Shown one piece after another: positions 8,190-16,241 of a DNA stretch of 37,888 nucleotides. The translations under genes were made by a program, and so were the position numbers. Where the stretch lies: contig RDXH01000012.1 in assembly GCA_004292745.1 (NCBI GenBank), forward strand, positions 1 through 37,888, written 5' to 3'. The stretch is from Oscillatoriales cyanobacterium. GTDB lineage: Bacteria; Cyanobacteriota; Cyanobacteriia; Cyanobacteriales; Microcoleaceae. A model generated the notes under the pieces. It was not told where the DNA came from and searched no databases. It worked only from the letters and a program-made list of their open reading frames with translations. Within the stretch, counting starts at the first letter, position 1. Each line of letters begins with the position of its first letter.

Positions 8190-9290
8190 ATGTCTCGACC
8201 AACATTATACATCGCCATCACTAATCATGGATTCGGCCATGCCGTCCGAGTCTCATCAGTAGCAGCAAAAATTCAAGAATTACATCCAGAAATTTTATTA
8301 ATTATCGCCACAACAGCACCTCGTTGGTTGCTAGAATCGTACATCACAGGTGATTTCATTCTCCGTCCCCGCGCTTTTGATGTTGGTGTTGTGCAGTCTG
8401 ACAGTTTGAATATGGATTTAGACGCGACACTGGAAAAGTTGCAGGAAATTCGGAAAAAGCAAAATTCACTAATTGCTAGCGAAGTAAATTTTATTAAACA
8501 AAATCGGGTGGGTTTGATTCTGGCAGATATTCCACCTGTGATGACAAAGATTGCTAAGGCTGCTGGTGTTCCTTGCTGGATGATGAGCAATTTTGGTTGG
8601 GATTTTATTTATCGTGATTGGGGCGGGGAGTTTGACGAAATAGTCGATTGGATTGGTGAGTGCTTCGGAATGTGCGATCGCCTTTTTCGTCTCCCTTTGC
8701 ACGAAAAAATGTCGTTTTTCCCCCACATAGAAGATGTTGGTTTCACAGGAGGCAATCCTCGGTATAGTAACGATAAAATTCGGGAGTTATTCAGAATCGA
8801 AACATCCCTAGAAAATACTGTATTATTGACTTTTGGTGGACTCGGTTTAGAAGATATCCCTTATCACAATTTACACAAGTTTAGCGATCGCCAATTTATC
8901 ACTTTTGATGCTGCTGCTCCTGATTTGCCAAATTTGATTAGAGTCAAGAGTCAGGAGTTTGCCAACTCTTTCCCCATTTTACCGCGTCCAGTTGATGTAA
9001 TGCCTGTCTGCGGACGGGTGATTTCCAAACCGGGGTATAGCACTTTTTCGGAAGCTTTGCGTTTGTCCATACCTGTGGTTTCTATCATGAGAGAAGGTTT
9101 TGCGGAAGCGGAGATTTTACTCGAAGGGATGCAAAACTATGGTTCCCATCAAATTATCACTGCTGCGGAGTTTTTTGAGGGTGATTGGGAGTTTTTACGA
9201 AAACCGATGCAGCCCCCGCGTTTGTCAGAAAAATTGGCGAGGAATGGTACGGAGGCGATCGCCCAAGCTGTTGTAGATTATTTTAAATAG
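8190..9290 (+). CDS. MurG/GT28-like glycosyltransferase
   Basis: 366 residues with a two-domain GT-B appearance. The N-terminus, TLYIAITNHGFGHAVRVSSVA, has the glycine- and histidine-containing acceptor-side loop of MurG- and MGT-like enzymes. The C-terminal half has LLTFGGLGLEDIP, then VMPVCGRVISKPGYSTFSEAL, the donor-binding region in which a glycine-rich turn precedes the substrate-contacting SEA segment. Its role (cell-wall, glycolipid or natural-product glycosylation) cannot be told from sequence. There is no signal peptide or membrane segment, so it is probably cytoplasmic or peripheral. The start is the ATG just after a heptamer array, without a visible Shine-Dalgarno site. Confidence 0.75.
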   Translation: MSRPTLYIAITNHGFGHAVRVSSVAAKIQELHPEILLIIATTAPRWLLESYITGDFILRPRAFDVGVVQSDSLNMDLDATLEKLQEIRKKQNSLIASEVNFIKQNRVGLILADIPPVMTKIAKAAGVPCWMMSNFGWDFIYRDWGGEFDEIVDWIGECFGMCDRLFRLPLHEKMSFFPHIEDVGFTGGNPRYSNDKIRELFRIETSLENTVLLTFGGLGLEDIPYHNLHKFSDRQFITFDAAAPDLPNLIRVKSQEFANSFPILPRPVDVMPVCGRVISKPGYSTFSEALRLSIPVVSIMREGFAEAEILLEGMQNYGSHQIITAAEFFEGDWEFLRKPMQPPRLSEKLARNGTEAIAQAVVDYFK

Positions 9291-9399
9291 CAAACAAGTC
9301 AATCAAATAAGGCGAATAGAATTGGCTGCTTGTCAAACACAGTCTGCCTTCGCCGGCTGAAGATTGCTGCAAAATCTCACATCCCCAATCTAAAATCCT

Positions 9400-9816
9400 A
9401 TGACTCATTACCAACAGATATTCAAAATTAAAACTATCGGTAAGTCTTTGTGTAAAATTACCGAACAGGTAGAAAATGTGGTAGCGAATTCTGGTATTAA
9501 CACAGGACTTTGTACCTTGTTTTTGCGCCATACTTCTGCTAGTTTACTGATACAGGAAAATGCAGACCCAGATGTACTCAAGGACTTAGCCAACTTTTTA
9601 GCTAAACTGGTACCGGAGGGTGCAACCTATATTCACGATGCAGAAGGCCCCGACGATATGCCGGCTCACATTCGCACTGCATTGACTCATACTTCTGAAC
9701 AAATCCCGATCGATCGCGGTAGGCTGCTGTTAGGAACTTGGCAGGGAATTTACCTGTGGGAACATCGTCAGCGGGGGCAGAATCGCGAACTGGTGGTTCA
9801 TATCAGCGGTAACTGA
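9400..9816 (+). CDS. YjbQ / UPF0047 family protein
   Basis: 138 residues, full-length for the YjbQ family (UPF0047), which carries a weak thiamine-phosphate synthase activity in E. coli, though its true role is unsettled. Conserved family segments are visible in order: TLFLRHTSASLLIQENADPD, HDAEGPDDMPAHIRTALTHT, and GRLLLGTWQGIYLWEHR, followed by the C-terminal RELVVHISG. The histidines of the first two segments form the predicted active-site pocket. It follows the glycosyltransferase-like gene by 109 bp on the same strand. Identification is firm at the family level only. Confidence 0.93.
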   Translation: MTHYQQIFKIKTIGKSLCKITEQVENVVANSGINTGLCTLFLRHTSASLLIQENADPDVLKDLANFLAKLVPEGATYIHDAEGPDDMPAHIRTALTHTSEQIPIDRGRLLLGTWQGIYLWEHRQRGQNRELVVHISGN

Positions 9817-9850
9817 AAGAGAGGGAATTAGGCATGGTGCATCGGGCATT

Positions 9851-9973
9851 GGTAATTGGTAATTGGTAGCCACTTACCAATAATATAAAATCCTCTCTTC
9901 ATCGTCCTGTATTAAACTCTCTCTTCTCTTCTCTTCCTTCGCGTACTTCGCGCCTTCGCGGTTAAATCATTCC
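9851..9973. repeat. Heptamers plus inverted copy of a dispersed repeat
   Basis: GGTAATT-type heptamers at about 9851-9882 are followed at 9886-9973 by an inverted copy of the repeat seen at about 2403-2487. The repeat overlaps the end of the SOUL-domain gene and supplies its last codons and stop. Confidence 0.85.
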
Positions 9974-10480
9974 GATCGGAATTTGCACCTCGCTGATTTT
10001 CATTGCTTCCGGTGTCATCGGGGAGTTGTAAAAAAAACGTCGCGGAGGTCCGACTATTGAGTATTCTGGATGTTGTTGAAGCCAATTCTTGAGTTTTTGG
10101 AGGTTATTTTCGTAGCTTTCCCAAGTGTAAGCCCCGCCGACACCAATGCTAACAACCGTCATCGGTGGCGTATCGGTGACTGTGACAGCCGAGCTAAGGC
10201 TGCTGGGAGCGATATTTGGTGATGGGTAGAGGAAAGAAACTTGTACTTCGGGAACATCCATTTGCCCTGCAATTCCTGTGTAGCGGGCTTCTACGGGCGT
10301 TGTCATCGCAATTTGGTTATTGCTGATATGTTGGAATAAGGGATTGAAGGCAACCCCAGTAGCTTGTCGCACATCACCAGCGTGGGAGTAAGTGACAGCG
10401 CGGTACTGAGGATATTGCTTAACTTCTATAGTACCAATCTCTGCGGGTTCAGGGAATCCACTGGGTAAATAAGCTGACAT
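9962..10480 (-). CDS. SOUL-family heme-binding-like protein
   Basis: About 172 residues from the ATG at 10478-10480; a TTG at 10502-10504 would add eight residues. The sequence fits the SOUL/HEBP family: an early VKQYPQYRAVTY strand, then IAMTTPVEARYTG, the conserved MTTPV segment, and the late PPRRFFYNSPMTPE. Eukaryotic members bind heme or tetrapyrroles; bacterial functions are largely unknown. The fold is also related to GyrI-like small-molecule-binding domains. No signal peptide is seen. The C-terminal IPIGMI and the stop codon come from a dispersed intergenic repeat, so the native end may have been replaced. Confidence 0.8.
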   Translation of the reverse strand: MSAYLPSGFPEPAEIGTIEVKQYPQYRAVTYSHAGDVRQATGVAFNPLFQHISNNQIAMTTPVEARYTGIAGQMDVPEVQVSFLYPSPNIAPSSLSSAVTVTDTPPMTVVSIGVGGAYTWESYENNLQKLKNWLQQHPEYSIVGPPRRFFYNSPMTPEAMKISEVQIPIGMI

Positions 10481-10780
10481 TGTTTGCGAGTTTATCCTTA
10501 ACAAGTGGGAAAACTATTTTAGCATTGATCCCGCTCGATTTTGAGGATTGCACTTATAATTAATTTAGAGATTTGTTAATCAACCTCATATTAATACGGT
10601 CGGGGATAAAAACTTAAATAATTCTTAATATAATTGTCAGTGAAAATTAACATTGTTCATGGGTTTGTAATTTTTTTCGGTACTATTTGGTTATTCTCTC
10701 AGGGGGTGTAGCTTTTCAATTGTTTAGATTAGATGATGTTGAGGTAAATGATTAATTATACCGCTGTCCTGGAATAGTAT

Positions 10781-11992
10781 ATGAAAAAAATTTTAGTGAT
10801 CGAGGACGATCGTGTGATTCGGGAGAATATTATCAAAATCCTCAAGTTTGAACGTTTTGATGCGATGGGGGCCGAAAATGGAATGCAGGGCTTATCTTTA
10901 GCGATGTCCAATCTGCCGGATGTGATTCTTTGCGATGTGATCATGCCGGAACTTAATGGTTATGGGGTGCTGATGGCCTTGCGATCGAATCCTGCTACTG
11001 CCACAGTACCTTTTGTATTTCTGACTGGTAAAGCCGATCGCGCTGAAATGCGGCAGGGCATGGAATTGGGAGCCGATGATTACCTGACTAAACCTTTTAC
11101 TAAAGCTGAACTGGTAGGGGCGATCGCCAGTCGGTTGAAGAAACAAGAAGCCTTTGTCGAGCAATACAATAATTTACAAATACAAACCAACGAGCATATC
11201 ATAGAACAAGATGCCTCGGAAAAATTAATCATACTGAAAAAAAGCTTATACACTGCTTTAAGACGAGAAGAATTCCTGGTTTACTATCAGCCCCTGGTTA
11301 GTCTAACTACCGGGAAGATTGTCGGTGCAGAAGCTTTGGTGCGCTGGAAACACCCAGAAAAAGGATTGATTCCACCTACAGAATTTATTCCGGTTGCTGA
11401 ACAAACGGGCTTTATTATACCCTTGGGCGAGTGGATATTGCAGACAGCTTGCAAGCATTTAAAATCTTGGAAAAATGAGGGTTTTTCTGGGCTGCGGGTG
11501 GCAGTTAATTTATCACCTCGTCAATTTCACCAACCGGAACTCAGCACTAGAGTGGCAGAAATTTTAGAAAAAATTGGTTTGGAACCAAACAGTTTAGAAT
11601 TAGAGTTAACGGAAAGTTTGATGATAGAGGATACTGAAAGCGCGATCGCTACTTTGACACAATTAAAAAAATTGGGAGTTTCTATTTCTATTGACGATTT
11701 CGGAACAGGCTATTCTTCCTTAAGCTATCTGACACAATACCCCTTCGATACTTTAAAAATAGACCGCTCTTTTATTCGTAATATCACAGATGGTTCTCGA
11801 AATGCAGCGATTGTAAAAGCTATTATTGAAATGGCTCACAGTCTGTCTCTGGAAGTAATTGCCGAAGGTGTTGAAACGGAATCCGAAAAAGACTTTATCA
11901 TGCGCTATCAATGCGATTATATGCAAGGATATTTGTTCAGTCGTCCTTTGCCGGAAACGGATTTTGAGCAGTTGCTGAAGGAAGGTAACTGA
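10781..11992 (+). CDS. Response regulator with EAL c-di-GMP phosphodiesterase domain
   Basis: 403 residues. The receiver domain (1-120) has Glu8-Asp9-Asp10, the phospho-acceptor Asp52 in CDVIMP, Thr82 and Lys104 in LTKPF. After a short helical linker comes an EAL domain (about 155-400) with the name motif Glu184-Ala-Leu, VNLSPRQF, LELELTES, IDDFGTGYSSLSYL, LKIDRSFI and AEGVE. All residues that usually hold the two metals and the catalytic lysine (TLKID) appear to be present, so active hydrolysis of cyclic di-GMP to pGpG is expected. No cognate histidine kinase lies next to it. It is transcribed alone, with a 276-bp upstream region. Confidence 0.96.
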   Translation: MKKILVIEDDRVIRENIIKILKFERFDAMGAENGMQGLSLAMSNLPDVILCDVIMPELNGYGVLMALRSNPATATVPFVFLTGKADRAEMRQGMELGADDYLTKPFTKAELVGAIASRLKKQEAFVEQYNNLQIQTNEHIIEQDASEKLIILKKSLYTALRREEFLVYYQPLVSLTTGKIVGAEALVRWKHPEKGLIPPTEFIPVAEQTGFIIPLGEWILQTACKHLKSWKNEGFSGLRVAVNLSPRQFHQPELSTRVAEILEKIGLEPNSLELELTESLMIEDTESAIATLTQLKKLGVSISIDDFGTGYSSLSYLTQYPFDTLKIDRSFIRNITDGSRNAAIVKAIIEMAHSLSLEVIAEGVETESEKDFIMRYQCDYMQGYLFSRPLPETDFEQLLKEGN

Positions 11993-12016
11993 CACTCCCC
12001 CTGCCCTAGGGCTGTT

Positions 12017-12757
12017 TCATTCTTGGTTGGGGCTGTGCCAAGAGTGCCGGCCAAGAACGCCGCCCAATGCGCATAAATTTGTTGCGGCAAGCTGTGCCAC
12101 CATTGCCGCACGAGACGAAACCTCAAGCTTACGGAATATTCGCTTCAAAGCTTGTTTCACTGAATTCTCAGTAATCCAAATTTCCCTCCCGATTTCTGCG
12201 TTGGTTCGTCCCAAAGCAACCAATTCGGCAATTTGCAATTCACGAGATGTTAATCGATCGCTCTTTAAAGGTTGTGGTTGCGATTCCCTACGGCATAGCT
12301 TCGCCTCGCGTACTGTGGCAGCCCAAACAGATAAGTGCAAACAAATTGCACTCAAATCGGCTAGATTTTGGGTATCAAAAGCGGGCATTGACTGTTCGCG
12401 AGTGCAGCCCACTGCGCCCACTAACTGAGCGCGATCGACGATCGGCCCCGCCATAACGTGCCAATGATCGGGACGGGGACAAATTATTGCCCACGCTTTG
12501 GGTGATGTCACCAATCCTTCATGCACAGGCGTATGACGCTCTACTAAATAACGTGCCACAGGATTATGTTCGACAGATAACGCTACTTTGAGTAATTTCT
12601 GAAGATGGCGATCGGCTAAAAGCTGGTCGAAAAAAAAGATTCCGCATCGCTTAGTTGCAAAATACTCGCCGATTGCGGGCACAATTTGCGATCGCAGATC
12701 GTTTTCATCCTTCACCTGGTGGATTTCTTTAAATAAAAGCTGCAAGGAAATTGTCAT
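12017..12757 (-). CDS. GAF-LuxR family transcriptional regulator
   Basis: About 247 residues from the ATG at 12755-12757 (a TTG at 12806-12808 would add 17). The N-terminal ~150 residues look like a GAF-type sensor domain seen in cyanobacterial LuxR proteins (IGEYFATKRCGIFFFDQ, GLVTSPKAWAIICPRPDHW, VGAVGCTR). The C-terminus is a GerE/LuxR helix-turn-helix: LTSRELQIAELVALGRTNAE, then WITENSVKQALKRIFRKLEV. It has no receiver domain, so it probably senses a small ligand or redox state and binds DNA. The linker residues CRRESQPQP are encoded by a small palindromic repeat (12281-12312) of a kind scattered in cyanobacterial genomes. Confidence 0.85.
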   Translation of the reverse strand: MTISLQLLFKEIHQVKDENDLRSQIVPAIGEYFATKRCGIFFFDQLLADRHLQKLLKVALSVEHNPVARYLVERHTPVHEGLVTSPKAWAIICPRPDHWHVMAGPIVDRAQLVGAVGCTREQSMPAFDTQNLADLSAICLHLSVWAATVREAKLCRRESQPQPLKSDRLTSRELQIAELVALGRTNAEIGREIWITENSVKQALKRIFRKLEVSSRAAMVAQLAATNLCALGGVLGRHSWHSPNQE

Positions 12758-12946
12758 GCTGTCAAAAAGAGTACCCGATCGAGGACTAGAAACATTGCTA
12801 TTATCCAATTATATTACTGTTGTCATCTCAAAAGCAACTGATTTGATTTACGTTACTATATGTTTCTTCAAGCCTTGCATAGCAGTCGCATATCGCGCAC
12901 TTTATCGTCCAGCAAAAATCAAAATAATCTAATTTGAGAAGTAGAA

Positions 12947-13375
12947 ATGACCCAAGATGCAATCTTCAGTCCCTTCTTTGCAACAGTGTTTCTAACACTC
13001 ATAGTCTGGGTGTATATGTACATCCGCCGTATCAGTTTCATCACCAGTAGAAAGCTCAGCCAAAAGGAACTAGCAGTACCAGGCACACTAGCACAAATCT
13101 CGCCACCAAACGTATCCAATCCATCGGATAACCTCAAGAACTTGTTCGAGATTCCGATAATTTTCTATGCGCTTATCCTATATCTATTCATCACAAATCA
13201 GGTGGATGCAGTCTATGTAAATGCCGCGTGGGTATTCGTTGTATTTCGCGCCTTGCATAGCGCTGTCCATTGCACTTTCAATCTCATCATCCTTCGATTC
13301 TACCTCTACCTATTTTCCACGCTGGCGGTGTGGTTCATCGCGCTCCGCGCAGCCCTGATCCACTTCGGCACGTAA
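12947..13375 (+). CDS. MAPEG family membrane protein
   Basis: 142 residues with four hydrophobic segments: FFATVFLTLIVWVYMYI at the start, then PIIFYALILYLFIT, VYVNAAWVFVVFRALHS and LYLFSTLAVWFIAL. The pattern, with NLFEIPIIFYAL and a following FRALHSAVHCT, is typical of MAPEG proteins (membrane-associated proteins in eicosanoid and glutathione metabolism). Bacterial members often have no established substrate. The ATG follows a weak purine-rich stretch. It reads as a single gene, divergent from the LuxR gene at its left and convergent with the arsR-type gene at its right. Confidence 0.85.
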   Translation: MTQDAIFSPFFATVFLTLIVWVYMYIRRISFITSRKLSQKELAVPGTLAQISPPNVSNPSDNLKNLFEIPIIFYALILYLFITNQVDAVYVNAAWVFVVFRALHSAVHCTFNLIILRFYLYLFSTLAVWFIALRAALIHFGT

Positions 13376-13452
13376 GTACGCTATTACCAGTAGAGCGATC
13401 GCTCCTGGGATAGAAACAATTAAGCGTGTCTAGACGCTGCAATCAGGGGCGG

Positions 13453-13797
13453 TTAGAGTTGACGCAATCTGTCGAGCTTTTTTAACTCCTGTGACTGTTC
13501 TTGCAATCGAGTTTCGAGCTTCTGACACACAAGTTCGCATAAATCAAAAATCATCGGGTCAGTGATTTGATAGTAAACGCTGACTCCCTGCGGCTGCCGT
13601 TGAACGATGCCTGCTTGGGTCAAAATCTTGAGGTGCTTGGAAACATTGGCTTGCCCCAGCCCTGTTTCCTCAATGATTTCAGTGACATTTTTAGCACCAC
13701 TCTTGAGCGCACACAGCACTTGCAGCCGACTCAGCTCTGATAGAACTTTGAAGTAATCGGCAAGCTGAGCCAGAGCCGAAACTGGGATTTGAGACAT
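13453..13797 (-). CDS. ArsR-family sulfide/persulfide-sensing repressor (BigR/SqrR-like)
   Basis: 114-residue winged-helix repressor. The recognition region is TGLGQANVSKHLKILTQAGI, with the wing at QRQPQGVSVYYQI. It has Cys29 in LQVLCALKSG, at the position of the first redox cysteine of BigR/SqrR, and Cys87 and Cys91 in DLCELVCQ near the C-terminal helix, where the second one lies. In those proteins persulfides link the two cysteines and release DNA. It lacks the metal-binding ELCVCDL motif of ArsR/SmtB metal sensors. It is divergent from a persulfide-dioxygenase-like gene, with an inverted repeat in the shared 83-bp region. Redox sensing is inferred from the cysteines and the neighbours. 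Confidence 0.88.
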   Translation of the reverse strand: MSQIPVSALAQLADYFKVLSELSRLQVLCALKSGAKNVTEIIEETGLGQANVSKHLKILTQAGIVQRQPQGVSVYYQITDPMIFDLCELVCQKLETRLQEQSQELKKLDRLRQL

Positions 13798-13822
13798 AAG
13801 CAGGAGTTTGTTGACTAGAGTT

Positions 13823-13851
13823 TTGACTTGACTTATTTACTATATTACTAT
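13823..13851 (+). promoter_or_regulatory. Sigma70-type promoter of the persulfide operon
   Basis: TTGACT at 13823-13828 and TACTAT at 13846-13851 are separated by 17 bp, a good match to the housekeeping consensus. The -10 box overlaps the inverted repeat at 13843-13860, as expected for a repressed promoter. Overlapping TTGACT boxes at 13811 and 13828 give less favourable spacing. Confidence 0.6.
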
Positions 13852-13860
13852 ATCGTAATA
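13843..13860. promoter_or_regulatory. Probable ArsR-type operator
   Basis: TATTAC and GTAATA form a perfect inverted repeat with a 6-bp centre. It covers the predicted -10 box of the operon promoter and lies between the divergent repressor and enzyme genes, which fits autoregulation and control of the operon. Confidence 0.55.
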
Positions 13861-13886
13861 ATTTCAACAAATAGAGAGGAATGGCC

Positions 13887-14588
13887 ATGCTGTTTCGTCA
13901 ACTTTTTGACCGGGAAAGCAGTACCTATACTTATCTGATAGCCGATCGCGATTCCGCAGAAGCCCTATTGGTCGATCCAGTATTGGAACAGGTTGAGCGA
14001 GATCTCAAATTGCTCAAAGAACTGGGTTTGACCTTACGTTATTGCTTGGAAACTCATGTTCATGCCGATCACATTACCAGTGCATCTCAACTGCGGGAAG
14101 CAACAGGCTGTGTGAGTGTGGTTCCAGCCCAAGCACAGGTTAACTGTGCAGACTGTTTTATCCACCAGGGCGAAACGCTACAGGTTGGAACAGTGGAAGT
14201 GCAGGCGATCGCCACGCCAGGACACACAGATAGCCACATGGCATACCTCGTCAATGGAACTCACTTGCTGACCGGCGATGCGTTATTGATTCGCGGCTGT
14301 GGACGCACGGATTTTCAAAGCGGGGATGCCGGAACCTTGTTTGATTCAGTCACTCAAAGATTATTTACCTTGCCTGATTCTACCTCGATCTATCCAGGAC
14401 ACGACTATCGCGGGCAAACTGTTTCTTCCATTGAGGAGGAAAAATGCTGGAACCCTCGGTTTGTGGGGCGCAGCCGGGATGAGTTTATTCAATTTATGAA
14501 TGCACTGAATCTGCCCAATCCTCAAAAAATGATGGAAGCTGTGCCAGCGAATGAACGGTGTGGCAACCTAACCTCAATTTTAGCTTAA
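13887..14588 (+). CDS. MBL-fold persulfide dioxygenase-like hydrolase (ETHE1/Blh)
   Basis: 233 residues of the metallo-beta-lactamase fold. The metal motif HVHADH (His57, His59, Asp61, His62) is followed by TPGHTDSHMAYL, LLTGDALLIRGCGRTDFQ and YPGHDYRG, the series typical of ETHE1-like persulfide dioxygenases and of Blh. Such enzymes use a mononuclear iron to oxidise glutathione persulfide to sulfite. The start at 13887 is preferred over the ATG at 13881 because GAGAGGA at 13874-13880 is then 6 bp upstream; with the earlier ATG it would be adjacent. It is the first gene of a three-gene operon with a rhodanese and a sulfite-type exporter. Confidence 0.92.
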   Translation: MLFRQLFDRESSTYTYLIADRDSAEALLVDPVLEQVERDLKLLKELGLTLRYCLETHVHADHITSASQLREATGCVSVVPAQAQVNCADCFIHQGETLQVGTVEVQAIATPGHTDSHMAYLVNGTHLLTGDALLIRGCGRTDFQSGDAGTLFDSVTQRLFTLPDSTSIYPGHDYRGQTVSSIEEEKCWNPRFVGRSRDEFIQFMNALNLPNPQKMMEAVPANERCGNLTSILA

Positions 14589-14619
14589 ACCTTAGATCTA
14601 TTTTATTTGGAGTAACACA

Positions 14620-15171
14620 ATGACAATGACTAACGATGCTCAAATTCAAGAAATTGATGCTCAAACCTTGAAACAATGGCTTGAGGAAAACGCCGTAACT
14701 TTAGTGGATGTTCGAGAAACTGCTGAATATGCAACTGAACGGATTCCCGGCGCAAAACTGCATCCGCTTTCACAATTCAATCCCGATCGAGTACGACCGT
14801 CTGAGGGACAAAAACTCGTTCTTTATTGTCAATCTGGAAATCGCTCTGCCAAAGCAGCCAGACAATGTTTAGATGCAGGATTCAATTCTGTGATTCATCT
14901 GCGTGGCGGAATTCCTACTTGGAAAAATGCAGGCTATCCGATTGAAAAAAGTAAAAATGCACCGATTAGCTTGTTTCGACAGGTGCAGATTGTGGCTGGC
15001 TCATTGGTTGTGCTGGGAACAGTTTTAGGGGTGTTTGTCTCACCTAAATTTTTACTTTTGAGTGGATTTGTAGGTGCTGGCTTAGTGTTTGCTGGCATCA
15101 GTAACACCTGTGCAATGGGAATGCTATTGGCAAAGTTACCTTACAACCAACAAGCCGGAAATAAACTATGA
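14620..15171 (+). CDS. Membrane rhodanese with DUF2892 domain (YgaP-like)
   Basis: 183 residues. A rhodanese domain (about 10-108) has the active-site loop YCQSGNRSAKA with Cys70. The C-terminal part is a DUF2892 membrane hairpin: two hydrophobic segments around QIVAGSLVVLGTVLGVFV and FLLLSGFVGAGLVFAGIS, then NTCAMGMLLAKLPYN with a second cysteine. E. coli YgaP has the same design. It should move sulfane sulfur between persulfide, thiosulfate or sulfite at the membrane. An ATG at 14626 is an alternative start; GGAG is just upstream. Its end overlaps the next gene by 4 bp (ATGA), so the two are translationally coupled. Confidence 0.93.
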   Translation: MTMTNDAQIQEIDAQTLKQWLEENAVTLVDVRETAEYATERIPGAKLHPLSQFNPDRVRPSEGQKLVLYCQSGNRSAKAARQCLDAGFNSVIHLRGGIPTWKNAGYPIEKSKNAPISLFRQVQIVAGSLVVLGTVLGVFVSPKFLLLSGFVGAGLVFAGISNTCAMGMLLAKLPYNQQAGNKL

Positions 15172-16049
15172 TCTGGATAATTGGACATTTCCTGGCAGTT
15201 TGCATTGGTGTGAGTTTAGGCTTATTAGGCGGTGGTGGTTCTGTGTTAGCATTGCCTGTGCTGGTTTATGTTATGGGTGTTGCGCCCAAATCTGCGATCG
15301 CCATGACTTTGATTATTGTGGGGACTGTTAGCTTATTGGGCAGTATTCCCCATGCGCGGCGCGGCAATCTTAATTTCAAAACCGCAGTTATTTTTGGAAG
15401 TGCAACCATGTTGGGGGCTTATTTCGGTGCAAGAATAGCGACGCTACCGTTGATTACCAGCGCATTCCAGATGACTCTATTTGGACTGTCGATGTTGATT
15501 GCCGCCGGATTGATGATTTATCGCACCAGCAAGTCAAAGCCTGTATCTAGTCAGGATGAACTAGATGCTGTTGAGTATGTTAAACCCGTTTGTAAATACT
15601 GCTGGCTATGGCTGATGACTGAAGGGATTGCAGTAGGTGTTTTAACAGGATTGGTTGGTGTGGGGGGTGGATTTGCGATCGTCCCTGCTTTGGTTTTGTT
15701 GGGAAACGTGCCTATGCGACAGGCGATCGGAACTTCTCTCCTAATTATTGCGTGTAATTCTGTCGCGGGGCTGTTAGGTTATTTAGGGCATATTTCCCTA
15801 GACTGGAATCTCACGGTTTCATTCACCTTTTTAGCTGGATGTGGGACAGTGATTGGGGCTTATCTTGCACAGTTTATTCCAGCGCCACAACTGCAAAAAA
15901 GTTTCGGTTACTTCCTGCTAGTAGTTGCCACATTTGTATTAGTCCAAAATCGTGATAGTTTGCAGGGACTCAAAAAGTCATCTACTCAGCAGCAACCTCA
16001 AAACGCACTCTCTGACGGACGGCAGATTTCGGCTGGGATGCCGAGGTAA
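15168..16049 (+). CDS. TauE/SafE family sulfite or sulfonate exporter
   Basis: 293 residues with about eight membrane segments and the two internally similar halves of TauE/SafE transporters: GVSLGLLGGGGSVLALPVLV near the start, and GVLTGLVGVGGGFAIVPALV in the second half. The family exports sulfite, sulfoacetate or related anions. Its 4-bp overlap with the rhodanese gene and its position after a persulfide dioxygenase suggest it removes the sulfite those enzymes produce. The C-terminal ~25 residues are polar. The same gene set occurs with BigR in other bacteria. Confidence 0.92.
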   Translation: MIWIIGHFLAVCIGVSLGLLGGGGSVLALPVLVYVMGVAPKSAIAMTLIIVGTVSLLGSIPHARRGNLNFKTAVIFGSATMLGAYFGARIATLPLITSAFQMTLFGLSMLIAAGLMIYRTSKSKPVSSQDELDAVEYVKPVCKYCWLWLMTEGIAVGVLTGLVGVGGGFAIVPALVLLGNVPMRQAIGTSLLIIACNSVAGLLGYLGHISLDWNLTVSFTFLAGCGTVIGAYLAQFIPAPQLQKSFGYFLLVVATFVLVQNRDSLQGLKKSSTQQQPQNALSDGRQISAGMPR

Positions 16050-16241
16050 TCTGTCGTCACTCATCTTAGCGACTCGCGATCGCCATTCAATTTACTGCGA
16101 TCGCTCTTTTAGTGTCTAGTCCGATCGTTCTTTTTTGCGAGACATATAGATATCCTATAATTAAAGTTGTTGGTGTCGTACTACGATGATTTCTATGCTA
16201 CAAATTACTAGCTGAATACCGATCGACAGTAGCACATTACC

